DNA from: Adiantum capillus-veneris
Lineage: Eukaryota; Streptophyta; Polypodiopsida; Polypodiales; Pteridaceae
Direction: 5' to 3'
Assembly (NCBI GenBank): GCA_014529385.2
Contig: CM043966.1
Coordinates: forward strand, 40,980,037 to 41,044,036
DNA length: 64,000 bases
Shown: in pieces, positions 10,150-23,631 of the stretch
Layout of the letters: each line of letters opens with the position of its first letter
Numbering within the stretch: the stretch's first letter is position 1
Position numbers and translations under genes: made by a program
Notes under the pieces: model-generated
Seen by the model: only the letters and a program-made list of their open reading frames with translations
Told to the model about the DNA's origin: nothing
Database searches by the model: none

Positions 10150-11121
10150 ATGGATCCACTTGAAGAAGACCCTGCACAGGACACGGAAGCCGCCAATGTC
10201 TCACCTGTTTGCAAGCCGCGAGCAAAGGCAACCTTCGTGCTCACGAATAAGCGGATGGCGCAGATGGAGAGGGAAATGAAGGAGTGGAAAACAGAGATGG
10301 AAGGATGGTGGAAGGAGAAGGCCAACCTCCTTCAGATGGTCTTCAATGAGGGCGCACAGTGGAAGAAGGAGAAAGAAAGCCTTAACGCAGAAATACAGAC
10401 ACTCAAAGAAGAAGTCTCAGCCCTCAAACAGGAGAACCCAAAGGCCGAGATACGGGTACTCAAAAAAGAAGTCTCAGCCCTTAAACGAGAGCTTGCTGAT
10501 AGAGTAAGCAATGGACTAGAGGAAGGTGAATTTCAACCCTCGGTAATAGATGAAATCAAGGAAATTAAGGAACAGGTAAGGATGATCTTCATGGGCGGAG
10601 ATGATAACAAGGACACAGAAAAAGGCGGACGAGGCTGAAAAATGGATTGAGGTCGCCAAGAAAGGGAAAGGTCAAGAAACTCCTTGTACACCGACGCTTA
10701 TCAACATGACTCTCGAAGAGGAACAAAGAAGGCCGATGCGAGCACTGCATGTGAGAGTGACCGGTCTCGAGGACATAAACAATGTGGAGAAAGAGGTCAC
10801 AAGCCTTACATCCATGATGGGGATGGAAAAGCCTTTGCACACGAAGGCATGGAGGGTAGGTAAGAAAAGTGATGGCACGGGAGAGTCTTCAAAGGGGAGA
10901 TCTCTCATACTACGCTTCTCCTCGTTGGAAGAGAAGAAGGAATTCTTGAGGAAGAGGCCTACTCTCAAAAAGACAGGTATTTTCCTCGGTGATGACCTGA
11001 CTCTCTCACAGCTCGCACATATGAGAGAGGTAATGCCAGAGATTACAGTGCAAGGGAGAAGGGAAAGATATCCTTCTACAGAGATGGACGGGTGGTGATT
11101 TTAGAGCGGCGTACTGCATGA
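10150..11121 (+). pseudogene. LINE copy B ORF1, frameshifted
   Basis: It starts at the ATG at 10150 (MDPLEED). A long charged coiled coil follows (about 10250-10560), with two similar heptad-rich segments around EVSALK. The RRM-like domain (about 10730-11000; ALHVRVTG, LILRF, RPTLKKT) is in another frame, so a one-base indel lies near 10580. A second indel near 11060 breaks the basic C-terminal tail, which in its original frame ends at the TGA at 11119. Predicted role: RNA binding and RNP assembly for the element. Confidence 0.75.
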
Positions 11122-11151
11122 CGGTGCGAGACCTATGGGACCACACTGAAG

Positions 11152-14100
11152 ATGGCTACCTAGAACTGTAATGGGTCTATGAGGTTGGACGTGGGCGCAT
11201 TTGAGGAGAGTTTCAAAGACAAGGATATTGTGTTCTTCTCAGAGACTCAACAGGCCCCTAGACAGGTAATGCCACATGTGGTCGAATACAGATGGGAAAC
11301 AGCTCACGGGACAAATGCGAGATCTGAGCACGGGAGTAGAGGTTCAGGAGGAGTAGCAGTGCTATTCAGAGAGGAACTACAACCATTACCGCATATTGTA
11401 CGAAGAGATGATCATGCTAGATATATGTGGGTGAGACTGAGACATGACACAGGTCGATTCCTATATATTGCCATATGTTACTTTCCTCCCAGTACATCAA
11501 TGTATGCCGCATCCAGAGGGCAAGCGCCTTTCTCTATCCTAGATGATGACATTTGGGAGTTTTCCAGGGATGGTGATATCATTCTCCTAGGGGACTTCAA
11601 TGCCCGAACGGGCAACTCGCAGACAGTCTTCTACGACACTTCAAATGAGATGCTTAGAGAGATGAATGTGGGTGAGTTGGGGCTTGACAGATGCTCAGAT
11701 GACAGAGAGCAAACGGAGTATGGGAGATACCTCATGGAAATGACGACTACACATGGATTAGCCATACTTAATGGCTTACAGCGATTTCCTGGATCAGCCG
11801 GTTTCACATGCTTCCCACATAGACATGGGGCCAGTACAGTGGGTTATGTTATGACACAACCGAGCTTTATCCCCTGCATTCAGGATTTCACAGTGGGAGC
11901 TAGGCCAGTGGGCATAGCAGTAGACCATGCTCTCTTGACACTATCCGTTAAATTTCAGTATAGTACAACCCAGACATCAGGAGGCAGGTCACACACCCGC
12001 TATACATTTACTCTTGAGAGTGATTTCGTTTATTCAGAGGAGATCTGGGACCGTCTATTAGAAGGCACAGCTGGCACAAATGGTACAGGCCTCTCAGTGG
12101 AGGAGTGCACCACGCTACTGACTAAGACATTGCATGGGGCTGCATCAGTGGCATACCCACACACTCAGCCGGGCAAGAGACGACATTCTGGGAGCATGCC
12201 CTAGAATAGTTGGTATGATGAAGAGTGCAGAGAGATGAGAGACCAACTTCAAAGGGATCTTCTTTTAGGAGTCATCACTTACAGACAGTCTCGGATTGCT
12301 TTCCGACGCCTTGTGCGACGGAAGAAGCGAGCTTACCTAGCCCAAATGGAGCGAGACTTGTATCAGATGTTCTTGAGTAGGGACTCAAGAGAGGCATGGC
12401 GTCTCTTCCATGAGCACTCCCCTCCCCCAGTGATTACTTCACCTGAGGTGTGGGGCCAATATGCGACATCATTATATACGGTTCCTGGACAGGAACCCCT
12501 TCCAGACCCTACCAAGCCTTGCCCAACTACGAGCACTTTCTTTACACCTGAGATGGTACAAAGGGCCATCGACAGAATGAAGACCGGGAAGGCATATGAT
12601 CATGACGGTCTTGTATCGGAGCACTTTATACATGCCAGGGATATGCTGATGGAGGTTCTCGCAGTGTTGTTCAATCGTGCCATGTGTGAGGGATTACCTG
12701 AGACTTGGAGATTGTCTAATATTGTGCCCATCTTCAAGGCCAGTGACCCTACAGAGCCTGGGAACTACCGCACTATCATGGTTGGACACACATTGGCACG
12801 GTTGTATGCATCCATCCTGGAGCAACACTTGAGTAATTGGGCAGAGGGCGAGGGGGTACGAGCAAAAGGTCAAGCCTGCTTTAGGAGGGGTTTCTCCACT
12901 CTTTATCATATTCTGACACTCAAGGCCATCATTGAGGAGGGCAGAGCACATGGGAGACGAATATATTGTAGCGTTGTGGACTTTCGTAAAGCATTTGACA
13001 TGGTACCAAGAGCTCGATTGATGTGCAGACTACAGGAGATGGGGGTGCCCATAGAGGTGATTTGGGGGACTATGGCTTTGTACAGATCAGTGATGGGACG
13101 GGTACGCACTCCGGAAGGGGTATCTGATTTAGTTCACTCTACCATTGGCGTGAAACAGGGCTGCCCATTGTCTCCTACTCTATTTGGTATGTATGTTGAT
13201 GAGGTGTCTGATTACATCGATAGACAGGGTGACAGAGGTGCACAGCTGGCAGGGACGTGGATCCCATTGTTGCTATATGCTAATGATATTGTGTTGATAT
13301 CTGACTCACCAGAAGGTATGCAACGACAGTTGGATGCACTACACAATTTTGCAGAGGATAGTGGATTGTGTGTAAACCTAGGTAAAACCAAGGTTATGGT
13401 GTTTAACACCACACCGCAATGGGTCAGGAGATCAGTACCCACTTTCAAATATGGTCAGGAGATTGTGGAGTATACAGATGCATACACTTACCTGGGGGTA
13501 GTCTTTATTGGGCCGAGATTTTCCTTGAGAAAAGCAACAGAGACTAGACTAACTAGAGCTGGTGCGGCTCTGGAAGCAATGGAGAGGATGTGTTCACAGG
13601 TTCAATTCCAGGAACCTAGGACAAAGTTATGGCTCTTTGATGCTTTGGTTGCCTCTAGTATGTTATATGGGGTGCAGGTTTGGGAACCTTCTATAGGCCA
13701 GGATGGGTGGAGGCGTATGGAGAAGCCCCTGGTATCTATGATCTCTCGGTTGATTAGAGCCAAGGTTTCTGTACCACATGATATCATTCGAGCGGAATTA
13801 GCTGCCCCCCCTATGGAGATTGAGGCGCTCACAAGATCAGTCTCCTTTGTACACAGTTTGTGGGATACTACCAGAGACAGATATGCCAGGGTGGCTCTAG
13901 AGTCCTCCACACAATTAGCTCTTAACGGGGATACATCATGCTGGTATGCTCAGATGACATCATGGTTTCAGACACATGGTTTCACCATGGACAGGTTGCC
14001 TCCTTTTCAGTACTCTCTTCAGGCACCCTTGAGGTCTCTGACACAGGTAGAGATTAATAGACTCATCCGTCAGGATTTGATCCAGCTGGACACGAGGAGG

Positions 14101-14775
14101 ACATGGATAGAGCCGTTACAGGAGTTGGGCACAAAGATGGCTTTCTATAGAGAGCATCTTCTCCACCTCACGGGGGATGGGTTTGTACTTCGACCTAGCT
14201 ATGTGGACACGCATCTTTCGCATGGTTTGCGTTGTGCCATTGGCCAGATACGCACGTCCTCACATCAGCTCGAGATTGAGGCTGGCAGATTCAGAGGGAC
14301 ACCAGCAAATAACAGAATATGCCGCTTATGCCATCTAGAGCCAGAGACAGAAGTACATTACATATGTCATTGCACAGTGTACTATGAGATACGAGGTCGT
14401 TTTCACTGTCTATTCAGAGAAGGTTTTGGGCCTCTATCTAGGGTCATGAGTTATGAGGATCAAAGATGTCTTGGGCTTTATCTACTTCAGTTACACAAGC
14501 ATAGAGAAACCTTACTCAGGAGAGGTGAAGAGAGACATCCCCAGAGACACATCACAGATTTGTTTACACTAGATACTGTACACCCAGAAGAACAGACAGA
14601 GGAGCAACCAGCGACGGTGGAGAGGTCTACCCGCACTACTGGCATTCTCATAGACCGAGCATTGGAGCTAGGGAGATCTAGACGACCCCGAGGGAGAAGA
14701 GGAGCTACACAATTTCGAAGGAGGCTATGGCAAAGGATTCAAGCCATACTCTTTCGTCGTCCAAAGTGCAGATGA
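11152..14775 (+). pseudogene. LINE copy B ORF2 (endonuclease + RT), two TAG stops
   Basis: A continuous frame of about 1,200 codons. Endonuclease motifs: NCNGS directly after the first TAG, GDFNAR (about 11589) and VDHALLT (about 11921). RT motifs: VDFRKAFDMVP (about 12976) and GVKQGCPLSPTLFG (about 13150). The catalytic box reads YAND (about 13276) instead of YADD. The endonuclease STVDYV motif reads STVGYV (about 11836). A zinc-type segment (CRLC...H....C, about 14320-14370) and a basic C-terminus follow. TAG at 11161 replaces the Trp before NCNG; TAG at 12202 replaces a Gln (CAA in copies A and C). Both catalytic changes should abolish activity even with readthrough. Confidence 0.85.
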
Positions 14776-15078
<303 letters not shown>

Positions 15079-15080
15079 GG

Positions 15081-15721
15081 AAGGGAGACGACCAACCTTC
15101 GGTGCTGAAGGAGCTCGAGGACATGAAGGATGAGATGAAAGCTCTACGGGAAGGAGATGAACAGAAATCGAAAACAGCATCTTCATGGGCGGAACGTCTT
15201 GTGAAGACACAAGAAAAGGTTGATGAAGCAGAGAAATGGATTGAGGATGCAAAGAAAGGGAAGGCCCAGATGCTCGAGACCACACCTACTTCTACCATTA
15301 TTAATATGACCATTGAGGAAGAGCAGAAAAGGAAGACTCGGGCTCTGCATGTGCCGGTCACAGGAGTCAAAGACAAAGAGAATGTAGATGAAGAAGTGAG
15401 GGAACTGCTACAACGCATGGGCATCACAGAGCCTACGCACACAAGTGCATGGAGAGTGGGCAAGAAAGGAATCGATGAGAAGGGAAACGTAAAGGATAGG
15501 GCACTTATTCTCCGATTCCCGAATATAGAAATAAGGAAAGAACTTCTAAAGAAAAGGCTCACTCTTAAGAAAACCGGTATTTTCCTGGGAGATGACCTTA
15601 CATTGGCACAAGTGACACACATGCAAGAGTGATGCCAGAGATCAGGGCAGCAAGAGAAAAGGGGAAAATCGCCTTTTATAGAGGAGGGAAAGTAGTGGTT
15701 CTGGAAAAGCGCTCAACATGA
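15081..15721 (+). pseudogene. LINE copy C ORF1, C-terminal part
   Basis: Open from the truncation point to 15632. It carries the end of the coiled coil and the RRM-like domain (ALHVPVTG, LILRF, RLTLKKT). The frame stops at 15630 through the same GAGTGATG one-base loss seen in copy A. The former C-terminal basic tail continues in another frame to the TGA at 15719. The shared defect shows that A and C descend from one source already carrying it. Confidence 0.75.
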
Positions 15722-15739
15722 CGGTGCGAGACCTATGGG

Positions 15740-18700
15740 GCGACGCTCCGGATACTGGCGTGGAATTGTAATGGATCATATAGGCTAGATGTAGGTGCCT
15801 TTGAAGACAGCTTTAGGGGCAGAGACATAGTTTTCTACTCAGAGACACACCAGATACCGGGACAGCATATGCCACATGTGAAGGGTTATTTATGGGAAAC
15901 AACTGGTCGACCAGACAAGAGATCTCTACAGGGTAGCCGGGGTTCAAGAGGAGTAGCAATCTTATTTAGAGAGGAGCTGAAACCACTACAACAGATTATC
16001 AGGAAAGATGAGCAAGCAAGGTATATGTGGGTGAGAATGAGAGCCGAGACTAGTAGATTTCTATATATCGCTATATGGTACTTCCCTGCAAGTACCTCAG
16101 TCTACCCCTCACCTAAAGGACAATCCCCTTTCTCCATATTGAATAATGACATATGGGAGTTCTCTAGAGATGGAGACATCGTTCTCTTAGGAGACTTTAA
16201 TGCCAGAACGGCCAACTCTCAAGCAGTATTCTATGATACTTCTGAGGAAATGCTCAGAGAAGTGGATTTATCACAGAGGGGGCTTACTAGAAACTCACAA
16301 GATAAAGAACACACTGAATATGGGAGACATCTCATGGAGATGGCAACTATACATGGTTTGGCCATACTTAATGGTCTAGAGAATTTCCCGTTATCATGCT
16401 TCCCGCACAGGCATGGGGCCAGTACAGTGGATTATGTCATGACTTCACCAAGCTTTATTTCTAGTATCAAGGACTTTAAGGTGGGACCCAGACCGGTTGG
16501 GATTGCAGTGGATCATGCTCTCTTGACCTTATCAATCTCCTTCCAATACAATGCCTCTCAAGTACAAAGGAAGAAGACACACACAAGATATACTTTCACG
16601 CCAGAGACTGATTCAAGCTATGTGGAAAAGATCTATAATAGGATGTGGGCAGCCGAGCCAGTATATACTGTAGAGGAGATTACTTCTCAGCTAACAGAGA
16701 TACTACATGGAGCAGCACAAGAGGCATACCCACATACTCAGCCTGATCAGAAGAGAGGATATGGGAACATGCCTCAAAACAGTTGGTACGACAAGGAATG
16801 CAGAGAGACGAGAACCAGGTCCAGAAAGAGCTTACACTTGGGATCATCACATATAAGCAGTCTCGGATTGCTCTTCGGCGTATAGTACGTCGCAAGAAAA
16901 GGGCATTTTTAGCCAAACTAGAGAAGGATTTATATCAGCTCTTCTTGAGTCAGGACTCACATGAGGCCTAGCGCTTATATCACGAGCACTCACCGCCTCC
17001 GACAATTACTTCTCCTGAGATCTGGGGTCAACATGTAACATCATTATATATGGTATCTGGATAGCCTCCATTACCAGATCCGCTAGAGCCATGCCCTGCT
17101 ACTAGTACTTTCTTTACTACCGAAATGGTGGAAAAAGCCATTGATAAGATGAAGACAAGAAGAGCATATGATCATGATGGTTTAGTAGCAGAACATCTGA
17201 TCCATGCCAGGGATCTACTTTCAGAAGTCCTTGCTCGTCTGTTTAATCGGGTCATGTGTGAAGGATTACCTGAATCTTGGAAATTATCTACTATCGTACC
17301 TATTTTCAAGTCAGGGGATCCTATGATACCCGGGAACTACCGTACCATTATGGTAGGTCACACTTTGACCCGACTGTACGCATCTATTCTTGAACAAAAA
17401 TTGAGTAGATGGGCAGAGAATGAGGGCATAAGGCCAACAGGACAAGCTGGATTCAGAAGGGGTTATTCCACTTTAGATCATATTCTTACGCTCAAAGCCA
17501 TTATTGAGGAAGGAAGAGCAAACGGGAGAAGGATGTATTGTTACTTTGTGGATTTTCCGAAAGCTTTTGATACAGTACCAAGGGCCAGATTGATGCGCAG
17601 GATGCAAGAGTTAGGGGTCCCCAAAGAGATTATTTGGGGGATCATGGCCTTATACGGGTCAATAACTGGTTATGTACGTACTCCAGAAGGGGATTCTGAC
17701 ATTGTTAATTCCACCGTTGGAGTAAAGCAGGGATGCCCACTGTCCCCTACTTTATTTGGTATGTACATAGATGAGGTATCAGATTACATTGATAGAGAAG
17801 GTGATAGAGGTGCTCAACTTGCAGGGTCATGGATCCCTTTGTTGTTGTATGCAGATGATATTGTATTGATAGCAGAATCACCAGATGAAATGCAAAGGCA
17901 GCTAGATGCATTACATAAATTCGCGTAGGACAGTGGACTGTCGGTAAACTTGGGTAAAACCAAAGTTATGGTGTTTAACACCACACCGCAGTGGGTTAGG
18001 AGATCGGCACCTACATTTGCATATGGCCACGATACAGTAGAGTACACAAATGCAGACATATACCCTGGGGTGGTATTTGCAGGACCGAAGTTTACTCTTA
18101 AGAAAGCAGCGGATGCTAGATTATCCAGAGCCTCTGCGGCCTTGGGAGGGTTGGAGAGGATGTGTTCACAAGTGCAGTTTCAGGAACCACGAACAAAACT
18201 TTGGCTCTTTGATACTGTGGTGGCTTCGGCTACGCTTTATGGGGTCCAGATTTGGGGACCATCTGTGGATCAGGATAATTGGAAGTCAATGGAGAGACCT
18301 TTGGTATCTATGATTTCCCGAATGATTAGAGCCAAGGCCTCCGTACCACACGCGATTACCCGAGCGGAACTAGCGGCCCCTCCGATAGAAATTGAAGCTC
18401 TTACGAGATCAATGTCCTTTATACATGGTTTGTGGGATACAAATAATTGCCGATATACTATACAAATAATTGCCGATATACTAGACTGGCCCTCGAATCC
18501 TCTCGACAATTGGCAATGAAAGGGGATACATCATGCTGGTATGCGCAACTGTCCTCATGGTTTCAGAGACACGGGTTCAGTATGGAAAGATTACCCCCCT
18601 TCCAATACTCTCTTGAGGCTCCATCACTGGCAATTACACGAACGGAGATTAATAAAATCATCCGACAGGATCTTATACAGTTGGGTAGACCCTACACAAG

Positions 18701-19356
18701 AATTGGGCACGAAGATGGCTGACTACAAAGAAAACTTCCTACAACTATCTGAAGATGGATTTGTGATTCGCCTGAGTTACATGGATACCCACCTGTCTCA
18801 TGGTTTGAGATGTGCTATTGGTCAGATTCGTACATCCTCACACCAGTTGGAAATTAAATTTGGCAGATTTAGGGGAATCCCACCTGAGAGCAGAATTTGA
18901 AAGTTATGCGGAATGGAGCCGGAGACAGAATTACACTATATATGCCACTGCACAGTATACTATGAGGTACGTGGGCGTTTTCATTGCCTCTTTAAAGAAG
19001 GCTTTGGACCTCTAGATAGAATCATGCAATACCAAGATCAAAGATGCTTAGGCTTCTACCTACTGGAACTACATCGGCACAGGGATAATCTAATGAGAAG
19101 ACAAAGAGCACTACAGCCTCAGAGGCAGATCACAGATTTCTTCGGATCGAGAGAAGCAAGAGTGGAAGGGGAAGCAAGAGGCCAGCAACCAGCACAAAGG
19201 AGTACCCACATTCATACCAAAGGCACCCTAATTGACAGAGCGATTGAGCTTAGGAAATCGAGACGACCACGACCAAGATGCAGAAGCACACTTCACCGGA
19301 GGAGACTACAACAAAGGATTAGAAGCATTCTAGCCAGACACCCAGAATGCTCCTAA
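15740..19356 (+). pseudogene. LINE copy C ORF2, broken
   Basis: Same domain order as copy A, with GDFNAR, VDHALLT and an intact YADD box (about 17848). VDFRKAFD is changed to VDFPKAFD. Lesions: loss of 12 bases near 16390, a one-base loss near 16815, TAG at 16969 (shared with A), TAG at 17062 (CAG in A), TAG at 17926 (GAG in A), a 23-bp tandem duplication at 18439-18484, a short deletion near 18685, and TGA at 18898 (TGC in A). It cannot make a full protein. Confidence 0.85.
18439..18484 (+). repeat. 23-bp tandem duplication in copy C ORF2
   Basis: ACAAATAATTGCCGATATAC plus three bases is repeated immediately. Copy A has one unit. The duplication shifts the frame. Confidence 0.9.
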
Positions 19357-19530
19357 GAAGTTTATTTAATACTTTGTATTTAGTTTTTCACATTTACTTT
19401 CACACTTTTCACACTTAGTACTTTAGTACTAAGGTACCCAGACATTGTAACAGATTCACCACTTCTGTATCAGCTTGGTCTCATAGGTCATTCTGGCCTT
19501 TTGAAGACGTTAATATAACATTTCATTTCA

Positions 19531-19696
<166 letters not shown>

Positions 19697-19765
19697 TGTG
19701 TTTGAAGTGCTAAAGTCTGTTCCAATTCTGTTCTTTTAGTTGGCACATGGTGCCTATCAGTTATA

Positions 19766-20060
19766 GTGGTAGCAGAGCTTCAGTCGTTTGTTGTCTCTAC
19801 TAGCAAAACGGTCCTACCAAAACAAACCAAAGATGGCAAAAATTGATTCTACACAGTACTTCCATTTCTTGCTCGATGAACTTTGCGACATCCTCTCAAA
19901 TCATTATCAGCAAAACCTCCCTATTCTGTAGAACTTCCAACAGTTCCTGAACTACATGTTGCAAGTTGCAACATCTAATGCCTCAAAGATTTCCTCCTCC
20001 GCCTCCAAAAAGTTCAAGGGCTTCTTCTCGGCAACCCACACAATCTTCTATTCCTCTTAG
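19766..20060 (+). pseudogene. Possible PBS and gag remnant of an LTR element
   Basis: TGGTAGCAGAGCTTCAG at 19766 is one base off the plant initiator-Met PBS core TGGTATCAGAGC. An ATG at 19833 opens a short frame (MAKIDSTQYF...) that reads on to about 20060 through one TAG near 19929. Placement of a PBS just before a gag-like start suggests the 5' inside of a decayed LTR element, but I recognise no LTR or domain. Confidence 0.3.
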
Positions 20061-21620
20061 GGGAGTCTTCAGACACATGGTTGCCTCCTTTGCCACCACC
20101 TCCCCTGTAAGGATTCTAGTCCTACTTAGTGTTTCATACTACTTAATTTGTGTGATTAAAATTGAAGGTTGAAATTAGAATCAAGAGACTAGAACATTGT
20201 TGCTTAATCAATTGCATGAAAGTGAGTACAATAGGCTTCTTTTAGGAGATCAAGAGACATGAATGAAGAGTTGTGACTAATCACAAACAGACACATCCTT
20301 TGGACGAATAGACATGTCTTTAGACAAACACCTACAACCATTGGGTGAAGGGCATGGCTAGTCGTCGGAAGAGGTCTAGTCGTTGGGCGAAGAGGTGCAC
20401 CCTTTTGAGGACAAGGGTCTCCAATCAGGGCCATTTTCGTATCCGCAACAACATCAAGTGCAAGATGGTAACATATACGTCACAATCGTGACATTTCCTC
20501 CCATTTAAAACAACATCGAGGGTTAAATGATGGACAGTCTCTTGTCAAGAACTCTTGAAGAAGGGACGGGTATTGTAGTAACATTTCTGCATCTCAAGCT
20601 CCTAATTGTTAGATCGCATGTCATGGTATTCTTGACCATAACACTCTTGGCAAACCAAAAGCTGATGATCTTCACATCTTGTCAAGAGTGGAAACGTCAC
20701 ATCTGCAACTTGGTAATAACTCTTATCCAAAGAAGAGCTTGCAATATATTCTTTGAAATCTTGAAGTGGTGTCCATGAAGTTAGGGCCAAATCTTTATTT
20801 GATTTTATTGAAACCATAGGCAAGTTTTGAGCTGCTTTCAAAGTTGTAGGTTGTGTCACTAAGCTTTAATGTTGAGCGGTGACCACAAGTTCAAAGTCTA
20901 CTTCCAAAGACTTGATTGATTGGACTTGAAGGTGCAAGTCTTTGAGTGTCGTTGTAGGTTGAAGGGTCAGATTTTGAGGTTCCTCACTCTCCGTAAAAAT
21001 TACATTGGGACAAGTTATGTCTGAAATTTCAAGTGCAGCAATGAGTCGTGTTGCAAGCATCTATAAAAAGTTCTTTTGCACCATTCAAGGTAAGAACTTG
21101 AGTCTTGAAAGTTGAAGAAGAGTCATCTTCCACCAAAGCAAGAGGTACCTATTCAGAGACCAAGACTTTGTTCTACAAGGGCGATGATGAGGCTATTTTG
21201 TCTTCCTACATAATAGCTAGAAAAGGGGTTGTGGACATTGGATTAGTCACACAAGGACCAGAAGCTTCGGAATCTTCAGCTTTCTCACCGAGTATTAAGG
21301 CTTCCAGAATACAACTAGGAGGTCGAGATAACCTTCACCTCTTAGACCTGTCAAGGATCCTCTTGCACAAGGTGAGTATGAGTAAGTCTTCCTCACTACC
21401 ACCAGAAGCTTGCAAGGACTTAAGTGTTGGACATGGCTCGCAAGGGGAAACTCGTCCATCGTCGCGGTGATCACGACCCAATACTTGACTAGGATCATAC
21501 ATATGTGCCACTAAATAAGCCCAACTTGCAAAGGCTGAGTTACAATGAGATACCACAGGATGCATCTAGAGATAAAGGTACTCTAATCAGGTGGTGAGAT
21601 GTAGCTATCTAGATTGTGAT
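20061..21620. other. No gene recognised; probable decayed element
   Basis: Short broken minus-strand frames (about 20600-21560) have gene-like amino-acid composition but frequent stops and shifts. No domain I can name is present, and no RNA gene or tandem repeat is visible. It is most likely an old transposon or gene remnant. Confidence 0.4.
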
Positions 21621-21629
21621 CAAGTCTAC

Positions 21630-21820
21630 ACATATCTGCCCAAAGCTTTGTCCACCTTAGGAAATGTAGCGAAAACCACAAAGTCGAGCTCTGTATCTGA
21701 TTGATATAAAGCATCCGTTGTTAAAACCTCCTATAGCAGCTCACAAAAGCCAAGGGATTGTGAAACCCCTAGGCCGTGCCTCCAAAAACATCCGCATCCA
21801 CTCTAATAATTCCTGCTGAT
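21630..21820. repeat. Diverged dispersed repeat, copy 2
   Basis: The partner of 8790-8990 (see there). It lies just beside the minus-strand DUF4283 pseudogene, so the pair may be non-coding or late parts of the same element type. Confidence 0.5.
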
Positions 21821-22672
21821 GTACTTCAAAAAAGGATGCACATCTACAACACAACCATACTGTAAGAGAGGCAAGAGGGACCCACTCGTCGTCCACCTCA
21901 AAAGCCAAACAAAGGTACCAAGATGCACATCTCTCTGACTAAACCAACTGCCCCAAGGCCTCACTAAATTAACTTTGAAACAAATCTATTGATATCCATA
22001 AAGTAGGTGGCATCAACCATTGTCTGCTCCTGTGTGGTATCATTAATAGCCTCCCTCGTCCAAAAGGAGTCCTCATGTAAAACCTGCACTCTAAATCTAA
22101 TTGTGGCAGCTCTCTTTGGACTACTAGAAAAACATGTCAACATAAAGGCCCACTCCTCAAAGAGACATTTGGAAATCTCCATGGACCAACCGCAAAAGAA
22201 CTCCGCATGCAAGGTCTCTAATAACAGGACATCTGCTGGTGATGCAAAACCTGCTGAATAGTCAAAATTCTCTACAAACTGAGAAGACCCACTATCTTGC
22301 TCCCCCTCGATAGCACCTATGATTGAATCTCCAAGAGATCCAAAGCCTGCTGAGCTGGACTATCCTGGGGCAACGCAGGCTGCTTCTCAACTACCATCGA
22401 CTAATGATCCTCATGCTCTATCCCTCTATCCAGCTGCTTTGGACCTCCTCGTGATCCTGATTTGGTAACCTCTCTTTAGGAGTTCTGTTTGGGGGCTGCT
22501 CCGCCTCAACCAGCCTCTGTCTCGCTACCCGTCTGTAAACAAGAATAGGTTGTGCCTGTAGTTGTCTTCCTGCCTATCTCTGTGTCTAATCAACATTGTG
22601 TTGTTGTTGAGCACTCTACTGCTATTGACTCTAACCCTTCTGATCTCTATCATGCTTTCAAGCAGAGCCCTG

Positions 22673-23383
22673 CTACTTTGCAGAACTTTGCTCGATCTGT
22701 TGTGGCTGTGAGGGTTGTCTCCTCTTGCAACCAGTATGTCTCTGTTGCCACCCTCTACGGCAATCCCTCACCAGATGATCCATCTCATGATATCTAAGGC
22801 ATTGGTTCGGTATGCCCGTAACCACAATCCTGTGCGAGTGTAACACCCCTTTCCACTCAAAAGTGACGGTATTTGGAAAGATTGTGGAAGGGGTGGTAGC
22901 CACCTTTTTAGATGGCACAGATATCTCGATCTGTATTGAACGCATGAATGGTATGCCAAAGATAGAACACATCTGCCTCAACATGTCTGGCAACCAAAAC
23001 TGTGCAAGCAGCTCTGGAAAAGCTAATTCTGCAAGATACTTTGGGACCTAACATCTGTTCTCAAAAGCAACTAATGTAAAATCCTCGTACCACAGATGTA
23101 GAAACACCAATTTGTCCCTGAAGCCGAGAGGAGTGTAGGTGATGACCCTAGAGGCAGCCTCCAATGATGAGAAAATAGCAATAGGGGTGCCTCTGCCAAG
23201 CCAGATGATGTCCTCCACTTTGCCTTCATTTGAACCAACTAGAGTGCACATGAGCCATTCCCGGACATCGACACGAGCATAGGAACATCCAACCAAGCAG
23301 CCGACACCCCCTATTTGGGAGAGAACGTCAATACGGTCACCTATGTTCTATAAATCATCTGAGGTGACGAACGATGGTGCCAT
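22673..23383 (-). pseudogene. LINE ORF1-type protein: DUF4283 + CCHC-like knuckle
   Basis: Reading down from the ATG at 23383, one frame carries a DUF4283-like domain (about 23296-23060; segments VREWLM, GRGTPIAIF and KLVFLHLW). A linker follows, then a zinc-knuckle-like segment (QCLRYHEMDHLVRDC, about 22776-22735), where the expected second Cys is Tyr. DUF4283 plus a knuckle is the usual ORF1 of plant L1-type LINEs and related gag-like proteins. Two in-frame TAG codons (about 23348 and 23048) interrupt it without any frameshift. Bases 21820-22670 to the left may hold more of the element but show no clear domain. Confidence 0.6.
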
Positions 23384-23499
23384 ACTACTTGAGAGAGAAA
23401 AATCCAATAGAGTAAGCACTTTTAAACAGACAAAAAAACTTTGACGCTTCTTCACTCAACCCTCGAAACCCATAACAGACCGGCCATGTGTGAGTGCAG

Positions 23500-23501
<2 letters not shown>

Positions 23502-23546
<45 letters not shown>

Positions 23547-23567
23547 ACACACACACAAACACACACC
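23502..23567. repeat. (GT)n-(AC)n self-complementary microsatellite
   Basis: About 44 bases of GT are followed at once by CACACACACACA-type sequence to about 23567, so the two halves can pair as a hairpin. It lies just beyond the 3' end of the STICHEL-like gene. Confidence 0.9.
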
Positions 23568-23631
23568 AAGTTCTCTTGCAGGTGTGCAACGGACATGAAT
23601 TTAGTCTACATGATACCTCTCTTACAAATGG

